Below are positions 37,142 through 45,553 of a DNA stretch of 64,000 nt, piece after piece. This stretch comes from Thorsellia kenyensis (GTDB lineage: Bacteria; Pseudomonadota; Gammaproteobacteria; Enterobacterales; Thorselliaceae), in NCBI RefSeq assembly GCF_042432445.1, contig NZ_JBHLXE010000108.1, forward strand, positions 222,002-286,001, in the 5' to 3' direction. The translations under genes and the position numbers were made by a program. Within the stretch, counting starts at the first letter, position 1, and each line of letters opens with the position of its first letter. The notes beneath the pieces are model-generated. The model was given only the letters and a program-made list of their open reading frames with translations, ran no database searches and was not told the origin of the DNA.

Positions 37142-37177
37142 AAACATTGCGATTTAAGGAATTAAATCGCAATGTTT
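37142..37177. terminator. Bidirectional terminator between cybC and the CynX-type transporter
   Basis: 15-bp perfect stem AAACATTGCGATTTA / TAAATCGCAATGTTT with loop AGGAAT; it abuts the stop codon of the minus-strand transporter. Confidence 0.75.
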
Positions 37178-37178
37178 G

Positions 37179-38477
37179 CTACCACTCATCTTCTAAATAT
37201 CTTGGTTGACTGATCAAAATTCCACCTATTAATAATATGATAAGGCAAAACCCTAGAAAAATGAAAGGCGCCGTCCAGTTCATAAACCATTCATGGAAGA
37301 GCCCAAACATTAAGGGTCCTGCACAACTTAGAAGATAACCAATTCCCTGCCCAAAAGAGGACATAGAAGCAGAGCCTTTAGAAGTCCTGGTTCTTAAGTT
37401 AATTAAAGTCAATGCAAATGGAAATGTACTAGGGCCTAAGCCAACTAGTATGACCCATACCATAGGGTAACTCATCGGATTTAATAATAATCCTAAATAT
37501 CCTAAGATAAAGCAAGCAATACAGCCAATAATAAAAGCCAAGGGCTTTTTTAATCGAACAGCCGCAATCGGAGCAACAAATGCGCTGAGTAGGCCTAGAG
37601 CTGAAAATAGACCAACCATATTCCCTGCAAAGACTTCGCTTGCACCACTGCTTGTAAATATACGAGGTAACCAACTGAACATTGCATAGGTGTTGAGAGA
37701 TGTCATACCGAACATTAAAGCCAATCCCCAGGCCAAAGGAGATCTCCATACTTTACCTTTTTTACGATCATTTATCTCTTCTTGTGATAACGGTTCAGCC
37801 GCTTCAAGTGCAACTGAAACATCCGAATTATGGTTAATTAGATTTTCATCCATAAGCTTTTTTTCTGTAGCACTGAATGCTTTAACTTCTGGATATTTAA
37901 ACCAAATGTATAGCCAAAGGACTAGGCTTATCAGTGCAAAAATAGCCCAGACTCCCAGAGAGAATCTCCAATCATATAAATTGGCCAAAGGAACCGCCAT
38001 GAAAGCAGGCATTAATGTCCCTACTTGCAGAATTACAATATAATAAATACTCATTTTGCCAATTTTTTCAGGAAAATAGCGTTTTACTAACGGGGGGAGT
38101 ACTACATTACCCATGCCCATTCCTAGTAAGGCAACGAGTGAGCTGAGTAAAAAAAATGGGATGCTAGGGCTTATCGATCGTAAGAATAGACCTACGAATG
38201 CAAACAACATGGCAACAATGACCGTTCTTTCAAGATTAACTTTGCGTATGAATGTTGGAGTAACAATACCAGCAGCGGCAAATGCCATAGTGGGTAGCAT
38301 ACCAAATATACCGATAAGAAAATTACTAAATTCAAATGAGTCTTGTAATTTTTCAATAAGAGGTGTCAAAGAAGTTACTGCTGTTCTTAGATTAAAAGCT
38401 GTCACAAGTACACTTATCAGAATGAACACTCTCCCTTGCTTTATGGTTAATTTTTTTGAGGGGGTGATGTTAGCCAT
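37179..38477 (-). CDS. Major-facilitator transporter of the CynX/NimT type
   Basis: 432 residues, about 12 hydrophobic helices. The N-terminal AFNLRTAVTSLTPLIEKL is the hallmark of the CynX/NimT (cyanate transporter-like) MFS subfamily, followed by GIFGMLPTMAFAAAG and GMGMGNVVLPPLVKRYFP. A charged cytosolic loop (about 195-235) joins the halves. Substrate cannot be read from sequence; cynate lyase or nitroimidazole genes are not adjacent. Transcribed alone. Confidence 0.78.
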   Translation of the reverse strand: MANITPSKKLTIKQGRVFILISVLVTAFNLRTAVTSLTPLIEKLQDSFEFSNFLIGIFGMLPTMAFAAAGIVTPTFIRKVNLERTVIVAMLFAFVGLFLRSISPSIPFFLLSSLVALLGMGMGNVVLPPLVKRYFPEKIGKMSIYYIVILQVGTLMPAFMAVPLANLYDWRFSLGVWAIFALISLVLWLYIWFKYPEVKAFSATEKKLMDENLINHNSDVSVALEAAEPLSQEEINDRKKGKVWRSPLAWGLALMFGMTSLNTYAMFSWLPRIFTSSGASEVFAGNMVGLFSALGLLSAFVAPIAAVRLKKPLAFIIGCIACFILGYLGLLLNPMSYPMVWVILVGLGPSTFPFALTLINLRTRTSKGSASMSSFGQGIGYLLSCAGPLMFGLFHEWFMNWTAPFIFLGFCLIILLIGGILISQPRYLEDEW

Positions 38478-38596
38478 GAAGACTCCTTTCTGAGCTAAAG
38501 ATAGATTAGATTACCGCAGGAAATTTTACGAGGTTTTATAGTTACTTAAAAAAATAACCATATTTACCTAAGATGCCAGACAAATAGAGTTAATGC

Positions 38597-38633
38597 AAGC
38601 GCTTCAAACGAATTGTATGAATTTGAAGCGCTT
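38597..38633. terminator. Hairpin downstream of the Na+/H+ antiporter gene
   Basis: AAGCGCTTCAAA / TTTGAAGCGCTT, 12-bp perfect stem with a 13-base loop, 6 bases after the antiporter stop. No strong T run. Confidence 0.5.
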
Positions 38634-38638
38634 TCAAT

Positions 38639-40300
38639 TTAATGTGTAGGGTCTTTGTCAATGAGAACCGCTTCAAGCAAGTCTAAATCGTGTAACAATA
38701 AATTCATGGTACTATTACTTATCTCTTTTCTTGCTCTTAACGTATAAAGTTTAGAGCGTTCTGCTCTTAATCCCGCTAGCATAAAACGTTTTTCGAGGGC
38801 TTCTAAAGCCATTGAACGCTCTTCATTTTCTTGATTGTCCATACGACGTCTAAGCGTTGTGGTTGCATTAAAACTGGCCTCATGTAAGATATCATCATCA
38901 TAATTTTCTTCTGCATCATGTGATAGATGTTCTTGCATCTTTTGTATGGTTTTAATGGCTGCTTCTGCCATCGCTAATTTAGCTATTCTCTGCTCTGCCT
39001 CTAGGGCCTTATGATCAACTACTTCAACTCCTCTGAGTAAAAAGGGTAAAGTCACTATAGCGACAATAATAGAAAGTAGAATAATGCCTGTAGCGATGAA
39101 TACCAGTTGGTACCGACCAGGAAAAGGAATGGCATTTTCGATGTCCATCAGTAATGGAATAGAAAGTACACCAGCTAAGGTTATTGCACCACGTACACCG
39201 GAGAAAGTCGCAATAAAAATGTCTTTAGTTGAATATTGGGACAAAATCATAGGTTTTTTCTTAAACAGTGCATCCCCTCCTTTTTTCATGAGGTAAAACC
39301 ATGAAAATCTCAATATAAGCAAGGCTAAATAAATAATTGGTACGTATAAGAAAAGTATTGAGGTTTCAATTGTTTTATCAACTTCAGCTTGAATGATGGA
39401 TGAGGTTAAAATATCAGGCAGTTGCAATCCTAACATGATAAATACCATACCATTAAAAACAAACTCTAGCATGGTCCATACACCATTAGCTCTAAGTCTT
39501 GTGGCAATAGATGCCTGTCGCATGACACCGGTTTGATTGAAGGTAATACCAGCAGCAACAGCAGCTAATATACCAGAAGTATGCAGGTGTTCTGCTACTA
39601 AATATGCAGCAAAAGGCAATAATAAAAGCATTACGATTTGCGTTGCAGGATCGTCACCACGCCATCTTATCATGAGCATTAAAGCTTTTGAATAAAGCCA
39701 TGTGACGGCTATACCTGCAATGAGTCCTCCAATCGCTACCTTGATGAACTCAACAGAGGCTGTAGACACGCTAAATTCCATCATTCCGGTCGCGACCAGA
39801 ATGGCAAATTTTAAAGCAACAAGGCCTGAGGCATCATTCATTAATGCTTCACCCTCTAAAACACCCATTAGACGATGAGGCATTTTTCCTTTGCCCACGA
39901 TACCAGACAGGGCAACAGCATCGGTAGGGGATAATACAGCAGCTAAGGCAAAAGCAGCGACTAAAGGGAGTTCAGGCAATAGCCAGTGAATAAAATATCC
40001 AATACCTATGACTGTAATTAACACAAAAACTAAGGCCAATCCTAGGATTTCTCTTGAATTTGCAATAAGTTCTCGTAAAGGCGTTTTCCATCCATCTGAA
40101 AAGAGAAGAGGAGGGATGAAAAGTAGCAAAAATAAACCAGGTTCAAAAGAAACATGCATCCCAAAATAAGGCAATGCCAGAATAGCCCCTAATCCAATTT
40201 GGATAATAGGAAGAGGAGCTTGAAACGGGAGGATCTGGGTTAATACACCAGACAGAGATACTGTCAGGGTAAGCACCAAGATGGTTAAAAATATATCCAT
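38639..40300 (-). CDS. Na+/H+ antiporter of the CPA1 (NhaP/YjcE) family
   Basis: Membrane exchanger, 553 residues: about 12 helices in the first 420 residues, then a charged cytosolic tail of about 125 residues that looks helical (ALEAEQRIAKLAMAEAA). Family motifs: FIPPLLFSDGWKTPLREL, ALAAVLSPTDAVALSGIVG, EGEALMNDASGLVALKFA (ion-binding Asp) and FSGVRGAITLAG. Second Na+/H+ antiporter in the window besides NhaA; the two are unrelated in sequence. Confidence 0.9.
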   Translation of the reverse strand: MDIFLTILVLTLTVSLSGVLTQILPFQAPLPIIQIGLGAILALPYFGMHVSFEPGLFLLLFIPPLLFSDGWKTPLRELIANSREILGLALVFVLITVIGIGYFIHWLLPELPLVAAFALAAVLSPTDAVALSGIVGKGKMPHRLMGVLEGEALMNDASGLVALKFAILVATGMMEFSVSTASVEFIKVAIGGLIAGIAVTWLYSKALMLMIRWRGDDPATQIVMLLLLPFAAYLVAEHLHTSGILAAVAAGITFNQTGVMRQASIATRLRANGVWTMLEFVFNGMVFIMLGLQLPDILTSSIIQAEVDKTIETSILFLYVPIIYLALLILRFSWFYLMKKGGDALFKKKPMILSQYSTKDIFIATFSGVRGAITLAGVLSIPLLMDIENAIPFPGRYQLVFIATGIILLSIIVAIVTLPFLLRGVEVVDHKALEAEQRIAKLAMAEAAIKTIQKMQEHLSHDAEENYDDDILHEASFNATTTLRRRMDNQENEERSMALEALEKRFMLAGLRAERSKLYTLRARKEISNSTMNLLLHDLDLLEAVLIDKDPTH

Positions 40301-40338
40301 AAATACTGTAAAACCTCAAAATTAAATCTAGAATCTCA

Positions 40339-41496
40339 CTAAAGCGCTTTTTCTAAAATGGTTTGGCTAATCTCAAGAGTAATGTCTTGTTTTTCGCCTA
40401 ATTGCGTCATGCCGTGTTCTTTTAATTTTGCGAGAAGTTTAGGTATGCTCGTCCTCTCTATGCCATATGCACTTAGTGTGGTAGGGTTACCCATTTGTTC
40501 AAAAAAGTGTTTTGTCGCTTCAATAGCGCGATTGATACGCTCTTCTTCACTACCATCTGTAATACCGAAAACACGCTCAGCATATTGTAATATTTTTGCG
40601 TGTTTGTTTTGTCTCATCGTATCGATGAGTGCTGGTAAAATGATCGCGAGTGTTTGTGCATGATCTAATCCATGAAGAGCAGTGAGTTCATGACCTATCA
40701 TATGTGTTGCCCAATCTTGCGGCACACCTGCGCCAATCAGTCCATTAAGTGCCATCGTTGCGGCCCACATAATATTAGCTCTTATCTCATAATTTTCTGG
40801 TGTGGTTAATGCTTTAGGGCCTTCTTCTATTAGAGTGATTAAAATCCCTTCAGCGAATCTATCTTGAATGGGCGCATTTACTGGAAAAGTTAGATACTGC
40901 TCGATGGTATGAACAAAGGCATCGACAACACCATTTGCGATTTGGCGTTTGGGTAAAGAATACGTTGTTGTCGGATCAAGAATCGAGAATAAAGGAAAAC
41001 AATGCTTGGACATAAAAGATAATTTTGCCCCAAGACTTGGTCTGGAAATAACAGAACCACTATTCATTTCAGAACCTGTTGCCGGCAAGGTTAATACGCT
41101 ACCAAAAGGAAGAGCATTTGTTATGTTAGTTCCTCGTGTTGTGAGTATTTCCCAAGGATCGCTTGGATAATTAACGGCAGCTGCAACAAACTTAGTTCCA
41201 TCAATGACAGATCCTCCTCCTACAGCAAGCAGAAAGTCGAGTTTATTTTTTCTAATCATTTCTACTGCTTTCATCAGTGTATCGTAGGTTGGGTTTGCTT
41301 CAATGCCTGAAAATTCCTCTACATGGAATCCATTAAGTGAGGCTAGTACAGAGTCATATACGCCGTTTTTCTTAATGCTTCCACCACCATAAAGCATTAG
41401 AATACGAGCATCTTTAGGAATTTCATTAGCCAAAGCACTAATTTGATTTTGTCCAAATAATATTTTTGTTGGGGTGTGTAATTGGAAATTGTACAT
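40339..41496 (-). CDS. yqhD: NADPH-dependent aldehyde reductase, Fe/Zn-type alcohol dehydrogenase (YqhD-like)
   Basis: 385 residues, the YqhD length. N-terminal FQLHTPTKILFG, NADP-binding GGGSIKKNGVYDSV and AVGGGSVIDGTKF, and metal ligands in VVDAFVHTIEQY, MIGHELTALHGLDHAQTLA. The family reduces many short aldehydes. AAGGAG precedes the ATG. It is separate from the sulfoquinovose operon and I do not assign it a role there. Confidence 0.88.
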   Translation of the reverse strand: MYNFQLHTPTKILFGQNQISALANEIPKDARILMLYGGGSIKKNGVYDSVLASLNGFHVEEFSGIEANPTYDTLMKAVEMIRKNKLDFLLAVGGGSVIDGTKFVAAAVNYPSDPWEILTTRGTNITNALPFGSVLTLPATGSEMNSGSVISRPSLGAKLSFMSKHCFPLFSILDPTTTYSLPKRQIANGVVDAFVHTIEQYLTFPVNAPIQDRFAEGILITLIEEGPKALTTPENYEIRANIMWAATMALNGLIGAGVPQDWATHMIGHELTALHGLDHAQTLAIILPALIDTMRQNKHAKILQYAERVFGITDGSEEERINRAIEATKHFFEQMGNPTTLSAYGIERTSIPKLLAKLKEHGMTQLGEKQDITLEISQTILEKAL

Positions 41497-41600
41497 ATGA
41501 AACTCCTTAAAGTATGACGAAAAGAAAATGGTAACTACCTTTTTCTGAGAAATGTATCTATTAAAATACAGGGGTATTAATTTTTCAAACCAAATTTAAA

Positions 41601-42809
41601 TCAATTCGCTTTTGCCAGCATATGGGTTAAATCCTCAATGATATCATTAGGATCTTCCAATCCTATGTGTACCCTAAAAAGTGTCGTATCGACATGGAGT
41701 TGCATGTTTTGGGGTCGAGTTTTTGCTAAATCTTCTGGTATGATGGGTAAAATTAAAGACTCATATCCCCCCCAAGAAAATGCCATTTTTAATATTTGAG
41801 TGTTGTCGACCATTGCCGCAATTGTATCTTTGTTCTGGTTGTTTGAAAGCGTAAAAGAAAACAAGCCGCAAGCACCAGTAAAATCTCTTTTAAAATATTC
41901 ATTGCCAGGACAGCTATCAAATGCAGGGTGAAGTATTTTATCAACTTTCGGATGATTTTTTAAAAAATTAGCGACTAATAAGCCATTTTGCTCATGCTGT
42001 TTAAGACGAGTAGCTAATGTTCTCAGTCCTCGACTGGCCATATAAGCAGTATCGCTATCAATGGTTTGACCTAATAAATAGGTTTGTTCTCTTAGGATAT
42101 CCCAGCACCTTTCGTTACTGACAGCAAAACCTAGCATAAAGTCAGAATGCCCAATTAAATATTTCGTTCCGGACTGAATGGAAATATCAATGCCATGCAA
42201 TAAGGGTTTAAAAAAGTAACCAGCCGCCCAAGTGTTATCCATCATAATAATGAGTTCAGGATTTTTTTTACGAGCCTCTTTAACGAGCTTTGGAATATCT
42301 TGAACTTCCATGGTAATTGAGCCTGGAGCTTCTAAAAAAAGGATACGAGTGTTTTTTGTAATTAAGTCAGTTATTCCATCTGTTGCAGTGGGATCAAAAA
42401 AGGTAGTTGATACGCCAATTTTTTTAAGAAAATTGTTGCAAAAACTTTGTGAAGGCTCGTAGGCAGAACCTGTCATTAAGATATGATCACCTGTTTTTAC
42501 AAAAGCCAGGATTGATTGAGTGATTGCAGCTGCACCGGAGGGAAAAAGGGCACAACCAGCCCCTTTTTCAAGAAGACATAGCGATTCTTTTAGCGCAAAA
42601 TGTGTCAGCGTACCCCTTCTTCCATAATAGAGGGTGGTCAAATGATTTTCTTTTCCTGCTTTAGTCTTATCAGCAAGAGAATCAAATATCACAGAGGAAG
42701 TTCTTTGAATAATTGGGTTTACCGCTTTTTGCGTATATCTGTCCCTTCTCCCTGAATGGATGAGTTGGGTATCTACATTTTGTAGACTATCAAATTCTTT
42801 CTTGTCCAT
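41601..42809 (-). CDS. metC: Cystathionine beta-lyase
   Basis: PLP enzyme of methionine synthesis: cystathionine to homocysteine + pyruvate + ammonia. YYGRRGTLTHFALKE, MTGSAYEPSQSFCN, MMDNTWAAGYFFKPLLHG and the PLP-lysine motif SIQSGTKYLIGHSD match MetC specifically rather than MetB. ATG 42809 is preferred because the upstream TTG at 42821 lies inside the TTGAGGA ribosome binding site. 402 residues. Confidence 0.93.
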   Translation of the reverse strand: MDKKEFDSLQNVDTQLIHSGRRDRYTQKAVNPIIQRTSSVIFDSLADKTKAGKENHLTTLYYGRRGTLTHFALKESLCLLEKGAGCALFPSGAAAITQSILAFVKTGDHILMTGSAYEPSQSFCNNFLKKIGVSTTFFDPTATDGITDLITKNTRILFLEAPGSITMEVQDIPKLVKEARKKNPELIIMMDNTWAAGYFFKPLLHGIDISIQSGTKYLIGHSDFMLGFAVSNERCWDILREQTYLLGQTIDSDTAYMASRGLRTLATRLKQHEQNGLLVANFLKNHPKVDKILHPAFDSCPGNEYFKRDFTGACGLFSFTLSNNQNKDTIAAMVDNTQILKMAFSWGGYESLILPIIPEDLAKTRPQNMQLHVDTTLFRVHIGLEDPNDIIEDLTHMLAKAN

Positions 42810-42862
42810 TTTTTTCCTCAATCCAATGGCTTAGTTAGTAATTTTTGCACAGCTCAATCCAA

Positions 42863-44104
42863 TTAAAATTGTCTATAGCTTTGCAAAAAATGACCAAATC
42901 GAGAGATTGCAGTTGTGAGCTCATCAACTCTTGGCAGTGTTACAATCCTAACATGATCGGGTCTAGGCCAGTTAAAACCTGTACCTTGCACAAGTAAAAC
43001 TTTTTGTTGTAGTAAGAGATCTAACACCATTTTTTGATCATCTTGAATATTGAATTTCTTAATATCAATTTTAGGGAACATATAAAGAGCACCTTGTGGT
43101 TTAACGCAAGAAACTCCAGGGATTTGATTAAGTAATTCATAGGCTACATTACGTTGTTCATAAAGACGACCACCGGGGTGGATAAATTCTTCAATACTTT
43201 GATAACCACCAAGTGCGGTTTGGATAGCATGTTGCATAGGTACATTGGCACAAAGTCTCATTGAAGCGAGCATATCAAGCCCTTCAATATATCCTTTTGC
43301 ATGTTTTTTAGGGCCATGTAAAACCATCCAACCTTGACGGAATCCTGCAACGCGGTATGTTTTTGATAACCCATTAAATGTCACAGTTAAAAGATCTGGC
43401 GCTAAGGTACCAATAGAATGGTGCACTGCACCATCATACAGAATTTTGTCATAGATTTCGTCGGCAAAAATAATAAGACCGTGTTGACGTGCAATTTCTA
43501 CTATTTCTAATAAAATGTCTTTACTATACACAGCACCTGTTGGGTTATTTGGATTAATGACGACAATAGCACGTGTTCTTGGTGTTATTTTTTTTCTAAT
43601 ATCTTCAATATCTGGAAGCCATCCTGCTCCTTCATCACACATATAGTGCATGGCATGACCATTAGAGAGCGTTACTGCTGCAGTCCAAAGTGGATAGTCA
43701 GGAGCAGGAACAAGAATTTCATCACCTGTATTTAAAAGCGCTTGCATCGCCATCACAATCAACTCAGAGACACCATTACCGATGTAAACGTCTTCGACAT
43801 CCATATCTCTCATATCTCTTTTTTGATAATGTTGTACTATGGCTTTTCTAGCAGAAAAAAGTCCTTTCGAGTCACAGTATCCTTGCGAGGTGGTTAAGTT
43901 TTTGATGACATCTACTAAGACTTCATCGGGGGCTTCAAAGCCAAATGGAGCGGGATTACCAATATTTAATTTGATAATTTTGTGCCCCTCTTCTTCCATT
44001 CGTTTGGCTTCTTTTAACACAGGCCCCCTAATGTCGTAGCAGACATTTTCTAATTTATGTGATTTATCATATTGTTGTAGTAAAGGGGAAGGCGTATTTG
44101 GCAT
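42863..44104 (-). CDS. alaA: Alanine-synthesising transaminase (AlaA/YfbQ type)
   Basis: Class I/II aminotransferase converting glutamate + pyruvate to alanine. KLNIGNPAPFGFEAPDE, NPNNPTGAVYS, ADEIYDKILYDG, and PLP lysine in FNGLSKTYRVAGFRQGWM. ATG 44104 gives 413 residues and an N-terminus close to AlaA (the frame is open to 44146). Lies 53 bases upstream of metC on the same strand, so they may be co-transcribed. Confidence 0.92.
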   Translation of the reverse strand: MPNTPSPLLQQYDKSHKLENVCYDIRGPVLKEAKRMEEEGHKIIKLNIGNPAPFGFEAPDEVLVDVIKNLTTSQGYCDSKGLFSARKAIVQHYQKRDMRDMDVEDVYIGNGVSELIVMAMQALLNTGDEILVPAPDYPLWTAAVTLSNGHAMHYMCDEGAGWLPDIEDIRKKITPRTRAIVVINPNNPTGAVYSKDILLEIVEIARQHGLIIFADEIYDKILYDGAVHHSIGTLAPDLLTVTFNGLSKTYRVAGFRQGWMVLHGPKKHAKGYIEGLDMLASMRLCANVPMQHAIQTALGGYQSIEEFIHPGGRLYEQRNVAYELLNQIPGVSCVKPQGALYMFPKIDIKKFNIQDDQKMVLDLLLQQKVLLVQGTGFNWPRPDHVRIVTLPRVDELTTAISRFGHFLQSYRQF

Positions 44105-44776
44105 AGAGGGTCCTGTATTTAAAAGGTAGATAAATAACGTAATCAATTGAGAAGTTCGGTTTAAGAATCTTCACTAAATATAATTATGCAGTATTAATTA
44201 AAACGTGTCATGTTAGAATCAAAAAACATTACAAATCTAATTGTATTATATGCGTGTTCTACGATTATACAAGATGAAAATAAAGTACAACGTTATTTCT
44301 AAGTCAGATTTCTTTATTTGTATGAAATTTTTTTTCTGTCACTTATTGGCATAAAAATTAGGTTTAATTGATGAGATGATTTCGTTTTTGACGGGAATCT
44401 TTAATTGAGTATAACGCGTTTTTTTGAGTACACTAGGGTATTTAAGGAATGTTTTGCTGTCTTTGATCAAGAGAAGATGAAAATAGGATATCGAATAGTC
44501 CGCTATGTTGATAATGTTTGAATAGTCAAGCAAAGCAGAATAAAAGCAGAAAAGCCCTGTCAATGGCTGCGAAAATATCAGAAACGTAAAGTAGATTTTA
44601 TAGAAAATTAATTCAAGTGAGTGATACCCTTTAGACGTCATAAACTCATCATTCGTATGTAGAGGTTAAATGATTGTTTCTGATTTAGTAAAAGCAGCAA
44701 ATGGTCTACTTCTCATCTACTAACGAATATAAAAGTAAACTTTATAAAAGAGTCCACTTTGATTATGGATGCCATG
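44105..44776. other. Intergenic region between the alaA promoter and the sulfoquinovose operon end
   Basis: About 670 AT-rich bases. A 100-codon minus-strand open frame at 44339-44641 has no ribosome binding site or recognisable features, and I do not call it. No clear terminator for the operon that ends at 44777 was found. Confidence 0.4.
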
Positions 44777-45541
44777 CTAAAAATTTAATAGGTACCTAGC
44801 CGCGGGTGTAAGTAATGATATTGATGTTAACACTAACAAAACAAAGACAATTTTTTTGATGACATCAATAGGCCACTTGATAGGATAGCGCTTTTGTATC
44901 ATGGACATTACTAAAACAAAAGGAAAAGCCATTGCAGAAAGGGTGATAATTTGCCAATTGATGTGGCCATTATAAATCTCTAACGCTATACGAACTATAG
45001 CGTTAGCGGCAAAGGAAAGAACTAAAAATCTTTTTATTACAGTTAAGGCGATAGGTTGACGATAGACGATATAAACCAAAGGGGGACCAGCAGTAGAAAA
45101 TAGTCCTCCTAAGATACCTGATAAGCCGCCGAAAAAAGCAAACAAAGGCAAAGAGCTCATTTTTTCAGGTGTTTTCTTGGAGAGAATAAGTAAGAAACTC
45201 GCAATTAAAATCGTCAATCCTAATAAAATTTTAAGGTAGACTTCTAATTCTTGATTTAGAAAATTTAGCAGATACAGACCAATGACTACCCCAATTAGAC
45301 TTAAAGCAAGGGAAGTATAAAAAGGCTTTTTAGGCAAGGGTGCCTTGTCTGATTTGAGTGAGGGTAATGCATTAGCTAATGAAAGAATACTGATCACATT
45401 GGCTGCAGTTGCTAAATCTAATGTGCCGAAAAGCGATATCAATCCTAAGAAAATGAGTCCGAATGCAAAACCTGTTAAGTTTTGCGCAAAGCAAGCAAGT
45501 CCCACACATCCAAAGAAAATTCCGTAATCGGCGAATGACAT
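44777..45541 (-). CDS. TSUP (TauE/SafE) membrane transporter, probable sulfolactate exporter
   Basis: 254 residues, about eight hydrophobic helices in two similar halves: FAQNLTGFAFGLIFLGLISL at the N-terminus and GGLSGILGGLFSTAGPPLVY in the middle, the TSUP repeat motif. The family exports or imports sulfonates and other organosulfur anions, and TauE/SafE-like proteins accompany sulfoquinovose pathways. It is the last gene of the eight-gene operon, 12 bases after yihQ. Export of 3-sulfolactate, the pathway end product, is inferred from context only. Confidence 0.8.
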   Translation of the reverse strand: MSFADYGIFFGCVGLACFAQNLTGFAFGLIFLGLISLFGTLDLATAANVISILSLANALPSLKSDKAPLPKKPFYTSLALSLIGVVIGLYLLNFLNQELEVYLKILLGLTILIASFLLILSKKTPEKMSSLPLFAFFGGLSGILGGLFSTAGPPLVYIVYRQPIALTVIKRFLVLSFAANAIVRIALEIYNGHINWQIITLSAMAFPFVLVMSMIQKRYPIKWPIDVIKKIVFVLLVLTSISLLTPAARYLLNF

Positions 45542-45553
45542 TATATCTTATCC

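Noticed and set aside
37690..38493. Plus-strand open frames opposite the CynX-type transporter and similar long antisense frames elsewhere
   Set aside because: They mirror the codon structure of the real minus-strand gene and have no independent features.
44339..44641. 100-codon minus-strand frame between alaA and the SQ operon
   Set aside because: Phe/Tyr/Ile-rich as expected from AT-rich noncoding DNA, no Shine-Dalgarno and no domain; not called as a gene.
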